DNA from: an uncultured Alistipes sp.
Lineage (GTDB): Bacteria > Bacteroidota > Bacteroidia > Bacteroidales > Rikenellaceae
Assembly (NCBI GenBank): GCA_944322005.1
Contig: CALUNL010000003.1
Span: forward strand, 1 to 64,000
Reading direction: 5' to 3'
Length of the DNA: 64,000 bases
Below are positions 1-8,035 of this stretch, one piece after another. The notes under the pieces are model-generated. The model searched no databases. It had not been told where the DNA came from and saw nothing but the letters and a program-made list of their open reading frames with translations. The position numbers and the translations under genes are program-made. Each line of letters starts with the position of its first letter. Within the stretch, counting starts at the first letter, position 1.

Positions 1-2
1 TT

Positions 3-88
<86 letters not shown>

Positions 89-92
89 GCGA

Positions 93-124
93 CAAAAGTA
101 GTTTCTTTTTTGGTTTCCGCCAAA
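93..124 (-). promoter_or_regulatory. Bacteroidetes-type promoter of tRNA-Ser
   Basis: On the minus strand TTTG (124-121), a 20-nt spacer, then TACTTTTG (100-93). The box ends only four bases before the mature tRNA 5' end at 88, so transcription probably starts at or next to the mature end. This gives an internal ruler for placing starts elsewhere in the window. Confidence 0.75.
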
Positions 125-187
125 TCTTTTTATCCACATCGGCGGCACAAGGCATCATTCCGCAATGCCCCGGCGCATCTCTTATCC

Positions 188-499
188 CTACATCCGGTCC
201 GACAGCTTGTCCAGAAGCCGGTTGAAGGCCCACTCAAATCCGCTTCTGGCCGCACGCACAATGCCGTAAATCTCTTCTGCCTGCATCCGGACACGCATGA
301 CCGGCTCATGTACCCATACCATGTAAACAATCACGGAAAGAGCCAGCAGCAGAAAACCGGTAATTACACATGTCAGTATCACGGAGCCTATGAGCGTATA
401 CAGCCACACGGCAATGGCCGTCACGAACATCGCAGCGGCCATGAATGCGGTCACGGAAGCGAAGACCAGCGGTTCCAGCACATGTCGTCCGTCTGCCAT
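188..499 (-). CDS. Small holin-like (Phage_holin_3_6 type) membrane protein
   Basis: A 103-residue protein with two hydrophobic segments (about residues 10-35 and 37-63) followed by an amphipathic C-terminal tail rich in Arg and Glu. This is the architecture of the Actinobacterial holin-X/Phage_holin_3_6 group, which in Bacteroidetes usually sits beside a YtxH protein, as here. It lies 12 nt downstream of the YtxH gene and is probably cotranscribed. It is an inner-membrane protein; envelope stress or membrane organisation is a guess from the family. The name holin is historical, and I see no lysis genes nearby. Confidence 0.7.
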   Translation of the reverse strand: MADGRHVLEPLVFASVTAFMAAAMFVTAIAVWLYTLIGSVILTCVITGFLLLALSVIVYMVWVHEPVMRVRMQAEEIYGIVRAARSGFEWAFNRLLDKLSDRM

Positions 500-511
500 A
501 GTCGCAACCTG

Positions 512-715
512 CTAACGGGTCGTTTTCACGGACTCTTCCATCTCCTGTTCGATGTCGTTGCAGCGGCAACGGATCTTCTCCAATTCACCGTTTACGAGAT
601 CGCGTATCGATCCGCGCATCTCCTTGCCCGATTTGGGCGTAACAAGCATCGTCACGGCGGACCCAACCAATATTCCGCCGATAAACGAAATTATACACAG
701 TCCTGACTCCTTCAT
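512..715 (-). CDS. YtxH domain-containing protein
   Basis: A 67-residue protein. An N-terminal hydrophobic helix with small residues (residues 5-25) is followed by a charged segment beginning with TPKSGKEMR, which matches the YtxH signature (one membrane helix, then a P-x-S-G-x-E-x-R motif and a coiled-coil tail). The C-terminal 40 residues are mostly Lys, Arg and Glu and likely helical. It is the first gene of a two-gene unit with the holin-like protein. YtxH proteins are often linked to general stress, but nothing in this sequence proves that role. Confidence 0.75.
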   Translation of the reverse strand: MKESGLCIISFIGGILVGSAVTMLVTPKSGKEMRGSIRDLVNGELEKIRCRCNDIEQEMEESVKTTR

Positions 716-797
716 AACACATATATTTTAATGTTCACCGCATAAAATCGCAAAATCCGCGCCAAATCCGATCACAGTCCTCTTCCAACGTGAGTCG

Positions 798-850
798 GGA
801 ATGGCATGGCACTGCGGTGCCGTGAATCGCCACAAACTGGCGCCCATTCC
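798..850. other. Compact three-way-junction inverted repeat in a divergent intergenic region
   Basis: Three perfect or near-perfect stems nest within 53 bases: an outer stem 798-804/844-850 (7 bp), an inner hairpin 805-812/817-824 (8 bp, one G-T pair) with loop TGCG, and a second hairpin 828-832/838-842 (5 bp) with loop CAAAC. The junction holds AAT and a single C. It lies between the divergent YtxH and SLOG genes and ends just before the SLOG promoter. It could be a leader RNA of the YtxH unit or a folded DNA element; neither is shown. Confidence 0.5.
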
Positions 851-852
851 AT

Positions 853-883
853 TTTGATTTAATAGATTCTATGGGTAACTTTG
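853..883 (+). promoter_or_regulatory. Promoter of the SLOG gene, predicting a leaderless mRNA
   Basis: TTTG at 853-856, a 19-nt spacer, TAACTTTG at 876-883. The start codon of the downstream gene begins at 888, four bases after the box. At tRNA-Ser and the SRP RNA gene the same distance separates the box from the RNA 5' end. Confidence 0.7.
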
Positions 884-887
884 CGGT

Positions 888-1379
888 ATGGAGAATGACA
901 AATCCGCCACAGCGGCATTTACGGGCCACCGCGACTACGACGGCCGTTGCGACGAGGCCCTGAAGGGGGCCATACACGACCTTTACAACGAAGGATACCG
1001 TACATTCATGAGCGGGATGGCCGTAGGTTTCGACCTTGCGGCAGCCGAAGCGGTGCTGTCGCTGCGGAATGAACTGCCCGGGATCAGGCTTGCATGCATA
1101 ATACCGTTCGAGGGACAGGAACAGCGGTTCGGAGATAACGATGCGGAGCGATTCAGGCGCATAACCGGCGCGGCCGATGACATCGTCACACTCTCCGACC
1201 GCTACACCCCATACGCATATGCCCGGCGCAACGACTTTCTTGCCGACAACTCCTCTGCGGTCATTGCATACTGCTCCGGACGTCGCAGCGGCACCGAATA
1301 CACGGTAAGACGTGCATCGAGGCAATCGTCGAGAATCATAAACCTTTACGGAGAGCAACAGTCGTCATTCGATTTTTAG
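888..1379 (+). CDS. SLOG-family (DUF1273/YpsA-like) nucleotide-binding protein
   Basis: A 163-residue single-domain Rossmann-like protein. The N-terminal FTGHR motif (residues 11-15) and the later MSGMAVGFDLAAAE segment match the SLOG superfamily, whose members bind nucleotide-like ligands. The C-terminal part has the expected acidic and hydrophobic strand pattern and a variable Arg-rich tail. No toxin or effector gene is adjacent, so a role as a ligand sensor or in DNA processing is open. The promoter at 853-883 places the transcript start at the ATG, so no ribosome-binding site can precede it. An alternative is a later internal start, but the next ATG (residue 50) would remove the FTGHR motif. 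Confidence 0.8.
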   Translation: MENDKSATAAFTGHRDYDGRCDEALKGAIHDLYNEGYRTFMSGMAVGFDLAAAEAVLSLRNELPGIRLACIIPFEGQEQRFGDNDAERFRRITGAADDIVTLSDRYTPYAYARRNDFLADNSSAVIAYCSGRRSGTEYTVRRASRQSSRIINLYGEQQSSFDF

Positions 1380-1414
1380 ACGTCCCGCATACTACACGCT
1401 ATCGAAAAAAATAT

Positions 1415-1422
1415 TATCTTTG
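1415..1422 (+). promoter_or_regulatory. -7 box (TATCTTTG) upstream of the phosphofructokinase gene
   Basis: A perfect TAnnTTTG box 52 bases before the ATG. No clear TTTG was found 19-21 bases upstream, so the -33 element is weak or absent. Confidence 0.5.
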
Positions 1423-1474
1423 GGCGGAATTTTGAGAACGTCAGTTCAAACACACAAATAAAAAGATTTTCATT

Positions 1475-2707
1475 ATGAAAGATGCCATTGCAATTCTCAC
1501 CGGTGGCGGACCTGCGCCGGGCATGAACACGGTCGTAGGAAGCGTCGCAAAGACATTCCTTGCAAAAGGTTACCGCGTAATAGGTCTTCACTACGGTTAT
1601 TCGGGCCTTTTCAACCCGTCGCCGCGCACCGAGGACCTCGACTTCTTCAAGGCCGACTACATCTTCAACCAGGGCGGCTCCTACCTTACGATGAGCCGTT
1701 TCAAGCCTACCGACAAGGATTTCGAGGAGAATTTCAATCTCGATTTCTTCACGAGCAACAATGTGAAGCTGCTTGTTACGGTCGGCGGAGACGATACCGC
1801 ATCGACTGCCAACCGCATTGCGAAGTTCCTCGAGGCAAAGCACTATCCTATCGCCAACATACACGTTCCGAAGACCATCGACAACGACCTTCCGCTGCCT
1901 GACGGCACCCCTACGTTCGGCTACCAGTCGGCGAAGGAGGGAGGTACGGTAATCGGACGCGCCGTATACAACGACGCGCGCACCTCGGCCAACTGGTTTG
2001 TAGTTTCGGCCATGGGCCGCTCGGCAGGACACCTCACATTCGGCATAGGCACCGCATGTCACTACCCTATGATCGTAATTTCTGAGATGTTCAACAAGAC
2101 CACCATCACCATCGAGAAGATCGTAAACCTCGTTGTATCGTCGATCCTGAAGCGCAAGATTATGGGTATCGACTATGGTGCGGCAATAATCTCCGAGGGT
2201 GTATTCCATGCCCTCTCCGACGAGGAGATCGCAAACTCGGGACTGCACTTCTCGTATGACGAGCACGGACATCCGGAACTCGGCAAGGTATCGAAGGCGC
2301 ACATTTTCAACGAGCTGCTCGAGAAGAAGATGAAGGAGCTCGGTCTCAAGGTGAAGTCGCGTCCGGTGGAGATCGGCTACGACGTACGTTGCCAGACCCC
2401 TATCGCATACGACCTCGTATACTGCTCGGAACTCGGAATGGGCGTATACAAGCTCTTCTCGGAGGGCAAGACCGGATGCATGGTCTACATCAGCCAGGAC
2501 GGCTATGTTTCGCCGCTCTACCTGAAGGACCTGCAGGATCCGGAGACCGGCAAGATTCCGCCGCGTCTCGTGGACATCAACTCCGACAAGATCCAGCAGG
2601 TAATCAACAACCTGCTCAACTACATCACGCCGGAGGATTACGAGGCTGCAAAGAAGTATGTCTCCAACCCGGAGGCTTACGATTTCCGCAAGATTCTCAA
2701 CTGGTAA
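1475..2707 (+). CDS. pfp: Diphosphate-dependent 6-phosphofructokinase
   Basis: A 410-residue PFKA-fold enzyme converting fructose 6-phosphate to fructose 1,6-bisphosphate in glycolysis. The motif GGDD (residues 104-107), in place of GGDG, and PKTIDND (132-138), in place of PGTIDND, are the residues that distinguish pyrophosphate-using enzymes from ATP-using ones. The N-terminal LTGGGPAPGMN is the phosphate-binding loop. Members of this group work reversibly, which would also serve gluconeogenesis. It is monocistronic, with its own -7 box and a good terminator at 2726-2756. Phosphoryl donor choice is inferred from the motif residues only. Confidence 0.92.
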   Translation: MKDAIAILTGGGPAPGMNTVVGSVAKTFLAKGYRVIGLHYGYSGLFNPSPRTEDLDFFKADYIFNQGGSYLTMSRFKPTDKDFEENFNLDFFTSNNVKLLVTVGGDDTASTANRIAKFLEAKHYPIANIHVPKTIDNDLPLPDGTPTFGYQSAKEGGTVIGRAVYNDARTSANWFVVSAMGRSAGHLTFGIGTACHYPMIVISEMFNKTTITIEKIVNLVVSSILKRKIMGIDYGAAIISEGVFHALSDEEIANSGLHFSYDEHGHPELGKVSKAHIFNELLEKKMKELGLKVKSRPVEIGYDVRCQTPIAYDLVYCSELGMGVYKLFSEGKTGCMVYISQDGYVSPLYLKDLQDPETGKIPPRLVDINSDKIQQVINNLLNYITPEDYEAAKKYVSNPEAYDFRKILNW

Positions 2708-2725
2708 CAGACACTCCGTCGACAG

Positions 2726-2756
2726 AAAACGGGAGGCCGCAGGGTCTCCCGTTTTT
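2726..2756 (+). terminator. Rho-independent terminator after pfp
   Basis: Stem 2726-2735 with 2746-2755 (GGGAG/CTCCC core extended by A-T pairs), a ten-base loop and a T run. Confidence 0.85.
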
Positions 2757-2795
2757 CGTCGGTACAAATGGGTTGCGCCCATTATAAAACGATGC

Positions 2796-2820
2796 CAGGC
2801 AGCCTCAAACAGGCTGCCCG
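2796..2820 (-). terminator. Probable terminator after tRNA-Gln
   Basis: An 8-bp perfect stem (2798-2805 with 2811-2818, loop CAAAC) downstream of tRNA-Gln on the minus strand, with only a short GTTTT further on. Confidence 0.55.
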
Positions 2821-2825
2821 GTCCG

Positions 2826-2899
2826 TGGTTGAGCTACCTGGATTCGAACCAGGAACGACAGAACCAAAATCTGCTGTGTTACCATTACACCATAGCTCA
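2826..2899 (-). tRNA. tRNA-Gln (anticodon UUG), CCA encoded
   Basis: On the minus strand: acceptor TGAGCTA with TAGCTCA, U8, a short D loop, an anticodon loop carrying TTG between CAGAT and CTG, and a T arm with TTCGAAT. ACCA follows the acceptor stem, so the 3' CCA appears encoded, unlike in the tRNA-Ser at 4-88. The discriminator is A. Its promoter is at 2922-2953. Confidence 0.95.
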
Positions 2900-2921
2900 A
2901 TCCGTTGCTCGAAAGCGAGTG

Positions 2922-2953
2922 CAAAGGTAATGCAAAGTTGTTTAAATTACAAA
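2922..2953 (-). promoter_or_regulatory. Promoter of tRNA-Gln
   Basis: Minus strand TTTG (2953-2950), 20-nt spacer, TACCTTTG (2929-2922). This predicts a leader of roughly 18 nt before the tRNA. Confidence 0.7.
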
Positions 2954-2974
2954 TATTTCGCTTAAAAGGCGGTC

Positions 2975-3547
2975 CTACAGCAATCCCGCCTCATAATATG
3001 TGACAATCTGTTCGAGCATCTTGTCCTCCCCTTCGGGCTGATAACCCATTTTGAGGTTGTTGCCGAACAGACGCGCCATTGCCTGCCAGAATCCAGCCAC
3101 GAATCCGCCGCGAAACTCCTTGACGATCTCGTATGCCGTATATTTTGTCTCGCGGTCGATGAGTTTCAACAGCACCTTCCCCTCGAATACGGTCATCTTC
3201 TTCAGCACCGGCGTATATTGTTTGATTATCATCTTCTGGATGCCCTTGATATAGACCTCCCTGTCGCGTTTCGACGGCAGTCGGCTGAGTTCCGCCTCCA
3301 TCAGAGCCATTTCGCGCTTGGCCTCCTGGGCAATCGGATATACCTTCTTAACGGCACGTATAAGACGCATGTAGCGTCTCATGTCGGCCCGACGTGAGAA
3401 CTTGTATATCGGCGGAATGTGCACCACGAGTATCGAATCCTCCTCTTCGACCATCGAACGGGAGGTGTACCTTCCGTCATAGCTCGACTGTGCAGACACC
3501 GAGACGGCAACCACCGACAACAGGAGTATGGACAACCATTTACGCAT
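2975..3547 (-). CDS. DUF4294 domain-containing secreted protein
   Basis: A 190-residue protein with a signal peptide (positive MRK, hydrophobic residues 5-17, cleavage near VSAQ). The body has a helical, Lys/Arg-rich segment (residues 55-115) and ends in a tyrosine-containing tail. It matches DUF4294, a Bacteroidetes family of unknown biochemical role. Its -7 box at 3559-3566 is divergent from that of the thioesterase gene and gives a leader of only about 7 nt. Function not assigned. Confidence 0.75.
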   Translation of the reverse strand: MRKWLSILLLSVVAVSVSAQSSYDGRYTSRSMVEEEDSILVVHIPPIYKFSRRADMRRYMRLIRAVKKVYPIAQEAKREMALMEAELSRLPSKRDREVYIKGIQKMIIKQYTPVLKKMTVFEGKVLLKLIDRETKYTAYEIVKEFRGGFVAGFWQAMARLFGNNLKMGYQPEGEDKMLEQIVTYYEAGLL

Positions 3548-3558
3548 AATTCACAATG

Positions 3559-3566
3559 CAAATATA
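3559..3566 (-). promoter_or_regulatory. -7 box (TATATTTG) for the DUF4294 gene
   Basis: A perfect TAnnTTTG on the minus strand, 12 bases upstream of the ATG; no convincing -33 element. Confidence 0.55.
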
Positions 3567-3587
3567 ACGGTTTAGGCAAGATTGTAG

Positions 3588-3595
3588 TACATTTG
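3588..3595 (+). promoter_or_regulatory. -7 box (TACATTTG) for the hotdog thioesterase gene
   Basis: A perfect TAnnTTTG, 15 bases before the ATG at 3611. It lies inside a longer upstream-extended reading frame, which supports the ATG at 3611 as the start. Confidence 0.6.
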
Positions 3596-3610
3596 CACAA
3601 AATTTACAAC

Positions 3611-3982
3611 ATGAAAAAGGGACTTTCATACACGTCGACTACCATTGTCGACACGCACAACACGGCCCGCAACATGGGATCCGGAGATCTGGACGTGTTC
3701 GCCACTCCGGCCATGACGGCACTCATGGAGAATGCCGCGATGAATGCGGTGGCACCGGAACTCGGGCCGGGACAGACCACCGTCGGTTCGGAGATAACCT
3801 CGACGCATATCAAACCTTCTGGCATCGGCGCAAACATAGCCGCCACGGCCGTTCTGACCGACATCGACGGGCGCAAACTGACCTTTACGGTCGCCGCACG
3901 CGACGGGGAGGGGATGATAGGCGAAGGCACCCATATCCGCTACATCGTAGACCGTGAACGCTTCATGCAGAAGGTGAGGTGA
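3611..3982 (+). CDS. Hotdog-fold thioesterase, FlK-like
   Basis: A 123-residue single hotdog domain. The helix segment FATPAMTALMENAA contains the Thr/Glu pair expected of the FlK (fluoroacetyl-CoA thioesterase-like) branch, and the strand VGSEITSTHIKPSGIG holds the following His. The C terminus TRIRYIVD-like strand (here THIRYIVD) is typical. It probably hydrolyses a small acyl-CoA; the substrate cannot be told. The start at 3611 is chosen because the -7 box at 3588-3595 precedes it and the upstream extension is not protein-like. Confidence 0.8.
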   Translation: MKKGLSYTSTTIVDTHNTARNMGSGDLDVFATPAMTALMENAAMNAVAPELGPGQTTVGSEITSTHIKPSGIGANIAATAVLTDIDGRKLTFTVAARDGEGMIGEGTHIRYIVDRERFMQKVR

Positions 3983-4040
3983 CATCCGCCACCCCACCTT
4001 CCGTCTTACCTCTTTTCCGGCTTCTGCAGTCTGCATTCCA

Positions 4041-4778
4041 TCAGTTCTGCAGCAGGAGATAGAGCAGTGCCGCCACGACGGCTCCGGCCAGAGGCGCCAG
4101 TACCGGCACCCACGAGTATCCCCATCCGCTCGGGCCCTTGCCCTTAATCGGCAGTATCGCATGGGCTATTCGCGGCGGCAGGTCGCGCGCCGGGTTTATG
4201 GCATAGCCGGTAGCTCCTCCGAGCGACATGCCTATGGCCATTATCAGCATCGTGACCGGGAATGCGCCCGACGCCCCGAGCCCGACAGCCGGGGTATTCT
4301 CCGGAGTCGCTATGATAAGTATCACGAATACGAGCAGGAAGGTACCGACCACCTCGCAGAAGAAATTGCGAGGCTTGTTCATTATGGCCGGCATTGTGCA
4401 GAATACGCCGAGTTTCGTTGCAGCATCGTCCGTGACGTCGAAGTGGTCCTTATAGAAGATATAGACAAGCACGGCTCCGACAAAACCGCCGAGCAGCTGT
4501 GCGGCAACATATGCCGGAACGCTGCTCCACGGGAATGCGCCGGCAACGGCGAATCCGAGCGACACGGCAGGATTGAGGTGCGCGCCGGAGTGCGGCCCGG
4601 CAATGAAGACTCCGCACATGACGGCAAATCCCCACGCAAGGGTTATCACCGTCCACCCTCCGCCGTAGCCCTTGGATTTTCCGAGAAGGCTCGATGCCAC
4701 GACGCCGTCACCCAACAGGATAAGTACGGCCGTTCCAATAAACTCGTATATGCACTGTATAAACAGAGTTTCTCCCAT
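4041..4778 (-). CDS. glpF: Glycerol uptake facilitator (MIP/aquaporin family)
   Basis: A 245-residue six-helix channel with both half-helix motifs: HLNPAV (NPA at residues 69-71) and INPARDL (195-200). The NPARDLPPR form in the second loop is characteristic of glycerol-conducting aquaglyceroporins rather than water-specific aquaporins. It carries glycerol across the inner membrane for the kinase encoded just upstream; the start codon lies 4 nt after the glpK stop. A longer upstream start would overlap glpK by about 80 bases and adds no membrane segment, so MGETLF at 4778 is preferred. No terminator is obvious in the 58 bases before the convergent thioesterase gene. Confidence 0.93.
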   Translation of the reverse strand: MGETLFIQCIYEFIGTAVLILLGDGVVASSLLGKSKGYGGGWTVITLAWGFAVMCGVFIAGPHSGAHLNPAVSLGFAVAGAFPWSSVPAYVAAQLLGGFVGAVLVYIFYKDHFDVTDDAATKLGVFCTMPAIMNKPRNFFCEVVGTFLLVFVILIIATPENTPAVGLGASGAFPVTMLIMAIGMSLGGATGYAINPARDLPPRIAHAILPIKGKGPSGWGYSWVPVLAPLAGAVVAALLYLLLQN

Positions 4779-4782
4779 GGCT

Positions 4783-6279
4783 TTATCGTTTTGAATGGTC
4801 CGACAATGTTCTACGAACGGCATCGTGCCATGCGTCAATTGCCGAATTGGCCTCTTCGGCATGCATCGAAGGGGTAAACCGGCGTTCTACCTGCCACTGG
4901 CGCCTTATCTCGTCGAGTCCCGACCAGTATCCGACGGCAAGACCGGCAAGGTATGCCGCACCGAGAGCCGTCGTTTCGGTTATGGCCGGGCGTATGACGT
5001 CGGCCTGCAGTATATCGCTCTGGAACTGCATGAGAAGGTTGTTGCGGGAGGCTCCGCCGTCGACCTTCAACGCCTTGAGATGCAGGTCGGAATCGCGCAC
5101 CATGGCCTCCGTTATGTCGAGCGTCTGGAATGCGATGCCTTCGAGAGCCGCACGGGCGATGTGTGCTGCCGTAGTGCCGCGGCTTATGCCGGTTATCGTT
5201 CCGCGCGCATACTGGTCCCACCACGGCGCGCCGAGACCCGTCAATGCAGGCACGAAATATACACCGCCGGTATCAGGTACGCTTGCGGCAAGCGCCTCCA
5301 CATCCGAAGACGAGCGTATCACTCCGAGACCGTCACGCAGCCACTGCACGACTGACCCTCCGACGAAGATGCTTCCCTCGAGAGCATAATCGACCTTGTC
5401 GCCTATCTTCCATGCAACGGTTGTTATAAGGTTGTTCGACGACATGACCGGCTTCGAGCCGCAGTTCATAAGGAGGAAACAACCGGTACCGTATGTATTC
5501 TTCACCATACCAGGCTCGACGCACATCTGTCCGAACAGAGCGGCCTGCTGGTCGCCTGCCATTCCGGCGATAGGCACCTTGTGGGCGAATATGGTTGTTC
5601 TCGTATGGCCGTACACTTCGCTCGACGAACATACGCGCGGCATCATCGAGCGCGGTATGCCGAACATCTTCAGAAGGTCGTCGTCCCATTCGAGTTTATG
5701 GATGTTGAAGAGCATCGTACGTGAGGCATTGGAGACATCGGTGACGTGCACATCTCCACGAGTGAGTTTCCACACGAGCCACGAGTCTATCGTTCCGAAC
5801 CGCAGTTTGCCCTGCTCGGCACGTGCCCGCGCACCCTCGACGTTGTCGAGAATCCACTTTATCTTGGTCGCGCTGAAATAGGCATCGATGATGAGTCCGG
5901 TACGCGAGTGTATGAACTCCGACATACCATCTGCCTTCAGGCTGTCGCAGTACTCCGACGTGCGGCGGTCCTGCCATACGATGGCGTTGTAGACAGGCTC
6001 GTCGGTATCGACATCCCAGACCACCACCGTCTCCCGCTGGTTTGTGATTCCTATTCCTGCGATATTCAGTCCGTTGATGTCTATTATGGATATAGCTTCG
6101 GCAATCACCGATGCCTGCGATGCCCATATCTCGTTCGGGTCGTGCTCGACCCATCCGGGACGCGGAAATATCTGGGGAAATTCTCGCTGCGACGACGCAC
6201 ACGGCCTGCCCGTTTCGTCGAAAACAATGGCCCGGGAGCTGCTTGTTCCCTGGTCCAGAGCCAAAATATACTGTTTCAT
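4783..6279 (-). CDS. glpK: Glycerol kinase
   Basis: A 498-residue FGGY-family kinase forming glycerol 3-phosphate from glycerol and ATP. The N terminus [15 protein letters not shown] is the phosphate-1 motif, and later [17 protein letters not shown] and [13 protein letters not shown] match the family C-terminal signature. Length equals the usual about 500 residues. It is the first gene of a glpK-glpF operon. A TATATTTG box at 6306-6313 gives a leader of about 22 nt. No glpD lies in the window. Confidence 0.96.
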   Translation of the reverse strand: MKQYILALDQGTSSSRAIVFDETGRPCASSQREFPQIFPRPGWVEHDPNEIWASQASVIAEAISIIDINGLNIAGIGITNQRETVVVWDVDTDEPVYNAIVWQDRRTSEYCDSLKADGMSEFIHSRTGLIIDAYFSATKIKWILDNVEGARARAEQGKLRFGTIDSWLVWKLTRGDVHVTDVSNASRTMLFNIHKLEWDDDLLKMFGIPRSMMPRVCSSSEVYGHTRTTIFAHKVPIAGMAGDQQAALFGQMCVEPGMVKNTYGTGCFLLMNCGSKPVMSSNNLITTVAWKIGDKVDYALEGSIFVGGSVVQWLRDGLGVIRSSSDVEALAASVPDTGGVYFVPALTGLGAPWWDQYARGTITGISRGTTAAHIARAALEGIAFQTLDITEAMVRDSDLHLKALKVDGGASRNNLLMQFQSDILQADVIRPAITETTALGAAYLAGLAVGYWSGLDEIRRQWQVERRFTPSMHAEEANSAIDAWHDAVRRTLSDHSKR

Positions 6280-6305
6280 AAGGCTGCATTTAGGTTGTTA
6301 CCTTA

Positions 6306-6313
6306 CAAATATA
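6306..6313 (-). promoter_or_regulatory. -7 box (TATATTTG) for glpK-glpF
   Basis: A perfect TAnnTTTG on the minus strand, 27 bases before the glpK ATG; the -33 element is unclear. Confidence 0.55.
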
Positions 6314-6394
6314 CGAAATTCGGCCGTATCGAAACCATATCAACCCCAATTTTTGCATACGTCCGGACAAGATGACGGCCGACAAGGCAACCGA

Positions 6395-6426
6395 TTGAAA
6401 AATCTCGATAATTTTTGTTATCTTCG
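6395..6426 (+). promoter_or_regulatory. Probable promoter of ffh
   Basis: TTG at 6395-6397, a 21-nt spacer and TATCTTCG at 6419-6426 (one mismatch to TAnnTTTG). This supports the ffh start at 6455 rather than an upstream extension antisense to glpK. Confidence 0.5.
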
Positions 6427-6454
6427 CCCCGAATATGGAAATCCTGTTCGCATT

Positions 6455-7789
6455 ATGTTCGAAAATCTTACTGATAAACTGGAGCGGTCGTTCAAAATCC
6501 TCAAGGGAGAGGGCCGCATAACCGAAATAAACGTAGCGGAGACGCTCAAGGAGATTCGCCGCGCACTTATCGACGCCGACGTCAACTACAAGGTCGCCAA
6601 GTCGTTTACCGACGAGGTCAAGAGCAAGGCTCTCGGCCAGGATGTGCTCAAGTCGGTGAAGCCTGGTCAGATGATGACCAAGATTGTCCGCGACGAGCTT
6701 GCACAGCTCATGGGCGGCACGACGACGGACATCCGCCTGGAGGGGACACCCGCCGTAATCCTCATCGCGGGACTTCAGGGTTCCGGTAAGACCACATTCT
6801 CCGGCAAGCTCGCATCGTACATCAAAAGCAAGAAGGGCCGCCAGGTTCTCCTTGTGGCAGGTGACGTCTACCGTCCTGCCGCAATCGACCAGTTGAAGAT
6901 ACTCGGCGAACAGATCGGCGTACCCGTATACACGGAGGCCGGCAACACCAATCCGGTCGAGATAGCGGAGAACGCCATAAAGTATGCACGTCAGAACGGC
7001 TACAACACCGTAATCGTCGATACGGCCGGACGACTGGCTGTCGACGAGTCGATGATGCAGGAGATTTCGGCCATCAAGCAGGCCGTCAAGCCGAGCGAGA
7101 CACTCTTCGTGGTCGATGCCATGACGGGACAGGATGCGGTGAACACCGCCAGGGAGTTCAATGAACGCCTCGATTTCGACGGCGTCGTGCTGACCAAGCT
7201 CGACGGCGACACACGTGGCGGTGCGGCGATTTCGATACGCGCCGTTGTGAACAAGCCTTTGAAGTTCATATCGAGCGGCGAGAAGATGGATGCCCTGCAG
7301 GTATTCCACCCGGAACGCATGGCCGACCGAATTCTCGGCATGGGCGATGTCGTTTCACTCGTGGAGCGGGCGCAGGAGCAGTACGACGAGGAGGCCGCAC
7401 GCCAGCTCAAGAAGAAGATCGTCAAGAACCGTTTCAATTTCGACGACTTCCTCGCACAGATAAACCAGATCAAGAAGATGGGCAACCTGAAGGACCTTGC
7501 GTCGATGATTCCGGGCATGGGCAAGATGCTCAAGGACGTGGAGATAGGCGACGACGTGTTCAAGCAGACGGAGGCCATCATCGGTTCGATGACGCCGGAG
7601 GAGCGCGAGCACCCGGAGATCATCAATGCACGTCGCCGTGAGCGCATTGCCAAGGGCAGCGGTACGACGATGGCGGACGTGAACCGCCTGATGAAGCAGT
7701 TCGACGACATGCGCAAGATGATGAAGATGGCCGCCGGCGGCAACATGCGGATGCCGAAGATGCCAGGAGGCATGATGCGTCGACGGTAA
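6455..7789 (+). CDS. ffh: Signal recognition particle protein Ffh
   Basis: A 444-residue SRP54-type GTPase that binds signal sequences and the SRP RNA for cotranslational membrane targeting. The N helical bundle (1-90) is followed by the G domain with GLQGSGKTT (106-114), DTAGR and TKLDGD, then a Met-rich M domain ending in a run of Met, Lys and Gly. The ATG at 6455 is chosen because homologues begin with MFENLTDKLERSF-like sequence and the promoter lies just upstream. The SRP RNA partner is also in this window, at 46189-46294. Confidence 0.97.
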   Translation: MFENLTDKLERSFKILKGEGRITEINVAETLKEIRRALIDADVNYKVAKSFTDEVKSKALGQDVLKSVKPGQMMTKIVRDELAQLMGGTTTDIRLEGTPAVILIAGLQGSGKTTFSGKLASYIKSKKGRQVLLVAGDVYRPAAIDQLKILGEQIGVPVYTEAGNTNPVEIAENAIKYARQNGYNTVIVDTAGRLAVDESMMQEISAIKQAVKPSETLFVVDAMTGQDAVNTAREFNERLDFDGVVLTKLDGDTRGGAAISIRAVVNKPLKFISSGEKMDALQVFHPERMADRILGMGDVVSLVERAQEQYDEEAARQLKKKIVKNRFNFDDFLAQINQIKKMGNLKDLASMIPGMGKMLKDVEIGDDVFKQTEAIIGSMTPEEREHPEIINARRRERIAKGSGTTMADVNRLMKQFDDMRKMMKMAAGGNMRMPKMPGGMMRRR

Positions 7790-7835
7790 AAGTATCTCAA
7801 TTCACATAAACAAATCGAAATAATAATTTCAAAAC

Positions 7836-7868
7836 ACACCGCCCATGTCAATGTGACATGGGCGGTGT
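7836..7868 (-). terminator. Strong hairpin terminator of the 42-residue zinc-ribbon gene
   Basis: A 15-bp perfect stem (7836-7850 with 7854-7868) and a 3-base loop. On the minus strand it is followed by GTTTTG, on the plus strand by no T run. It therefore terminates the minus-strand unit best, though it may also stop ffh transcripts. Confidence 0.75.
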
Positions 7869-7884
7869 TGCAAATCGCATTATA

Positions 7885-8013
7885 CTAATATAATTTACTT
7901 ATTTTTCTCCAAGAATGCGTTCCTCCACAAGGGCACTTTCCATAAAGAGGAGTAAAAGGGCTAACTGTCTGGGTACCGCACTTCGAACATTGCCATTGCC
8001 ATAATGTTATCAT
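7885..8013 (-). CDS. 42-residue zinc-ribbon protein
   Basis: A very short gene. The product starts MITLWQWQCSKCG, continues through TPLYGKCPCGGTHSW and ends KLY. The pair CSKC (residues 9-12) and CPC (27-29) gives four cysteines spaced like a treble-clef or rubredoxin-like zinc ribbon, with Trp residues beside each knuckle and a His at 33. It is AT-rich compared with its neighbours. The unit has its own probable promoter box (8339-8346), a long structured leader and a terminator (7836-7868), which argues that it is expressed. Binding partner unknown. Confidence 0.65.
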   Translation of the reverse strand: MITLWQWQCSKCGTQTVSPFTPLYGKCPCGGTHSWRKISKLY

Positions 8014-8035
8014 AAATATTTTATTTTAGTGTTCT

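Noticed and set aside
1376-2782. Open frame antisense to the phosphofructokinase gene (468 codons)
   Set aside because: Its sequence is low in hydrophobic pattern and rich in Arg/Val of the sort produced by reading codons on the reverse strand; the plus-strand enzyme is certain.
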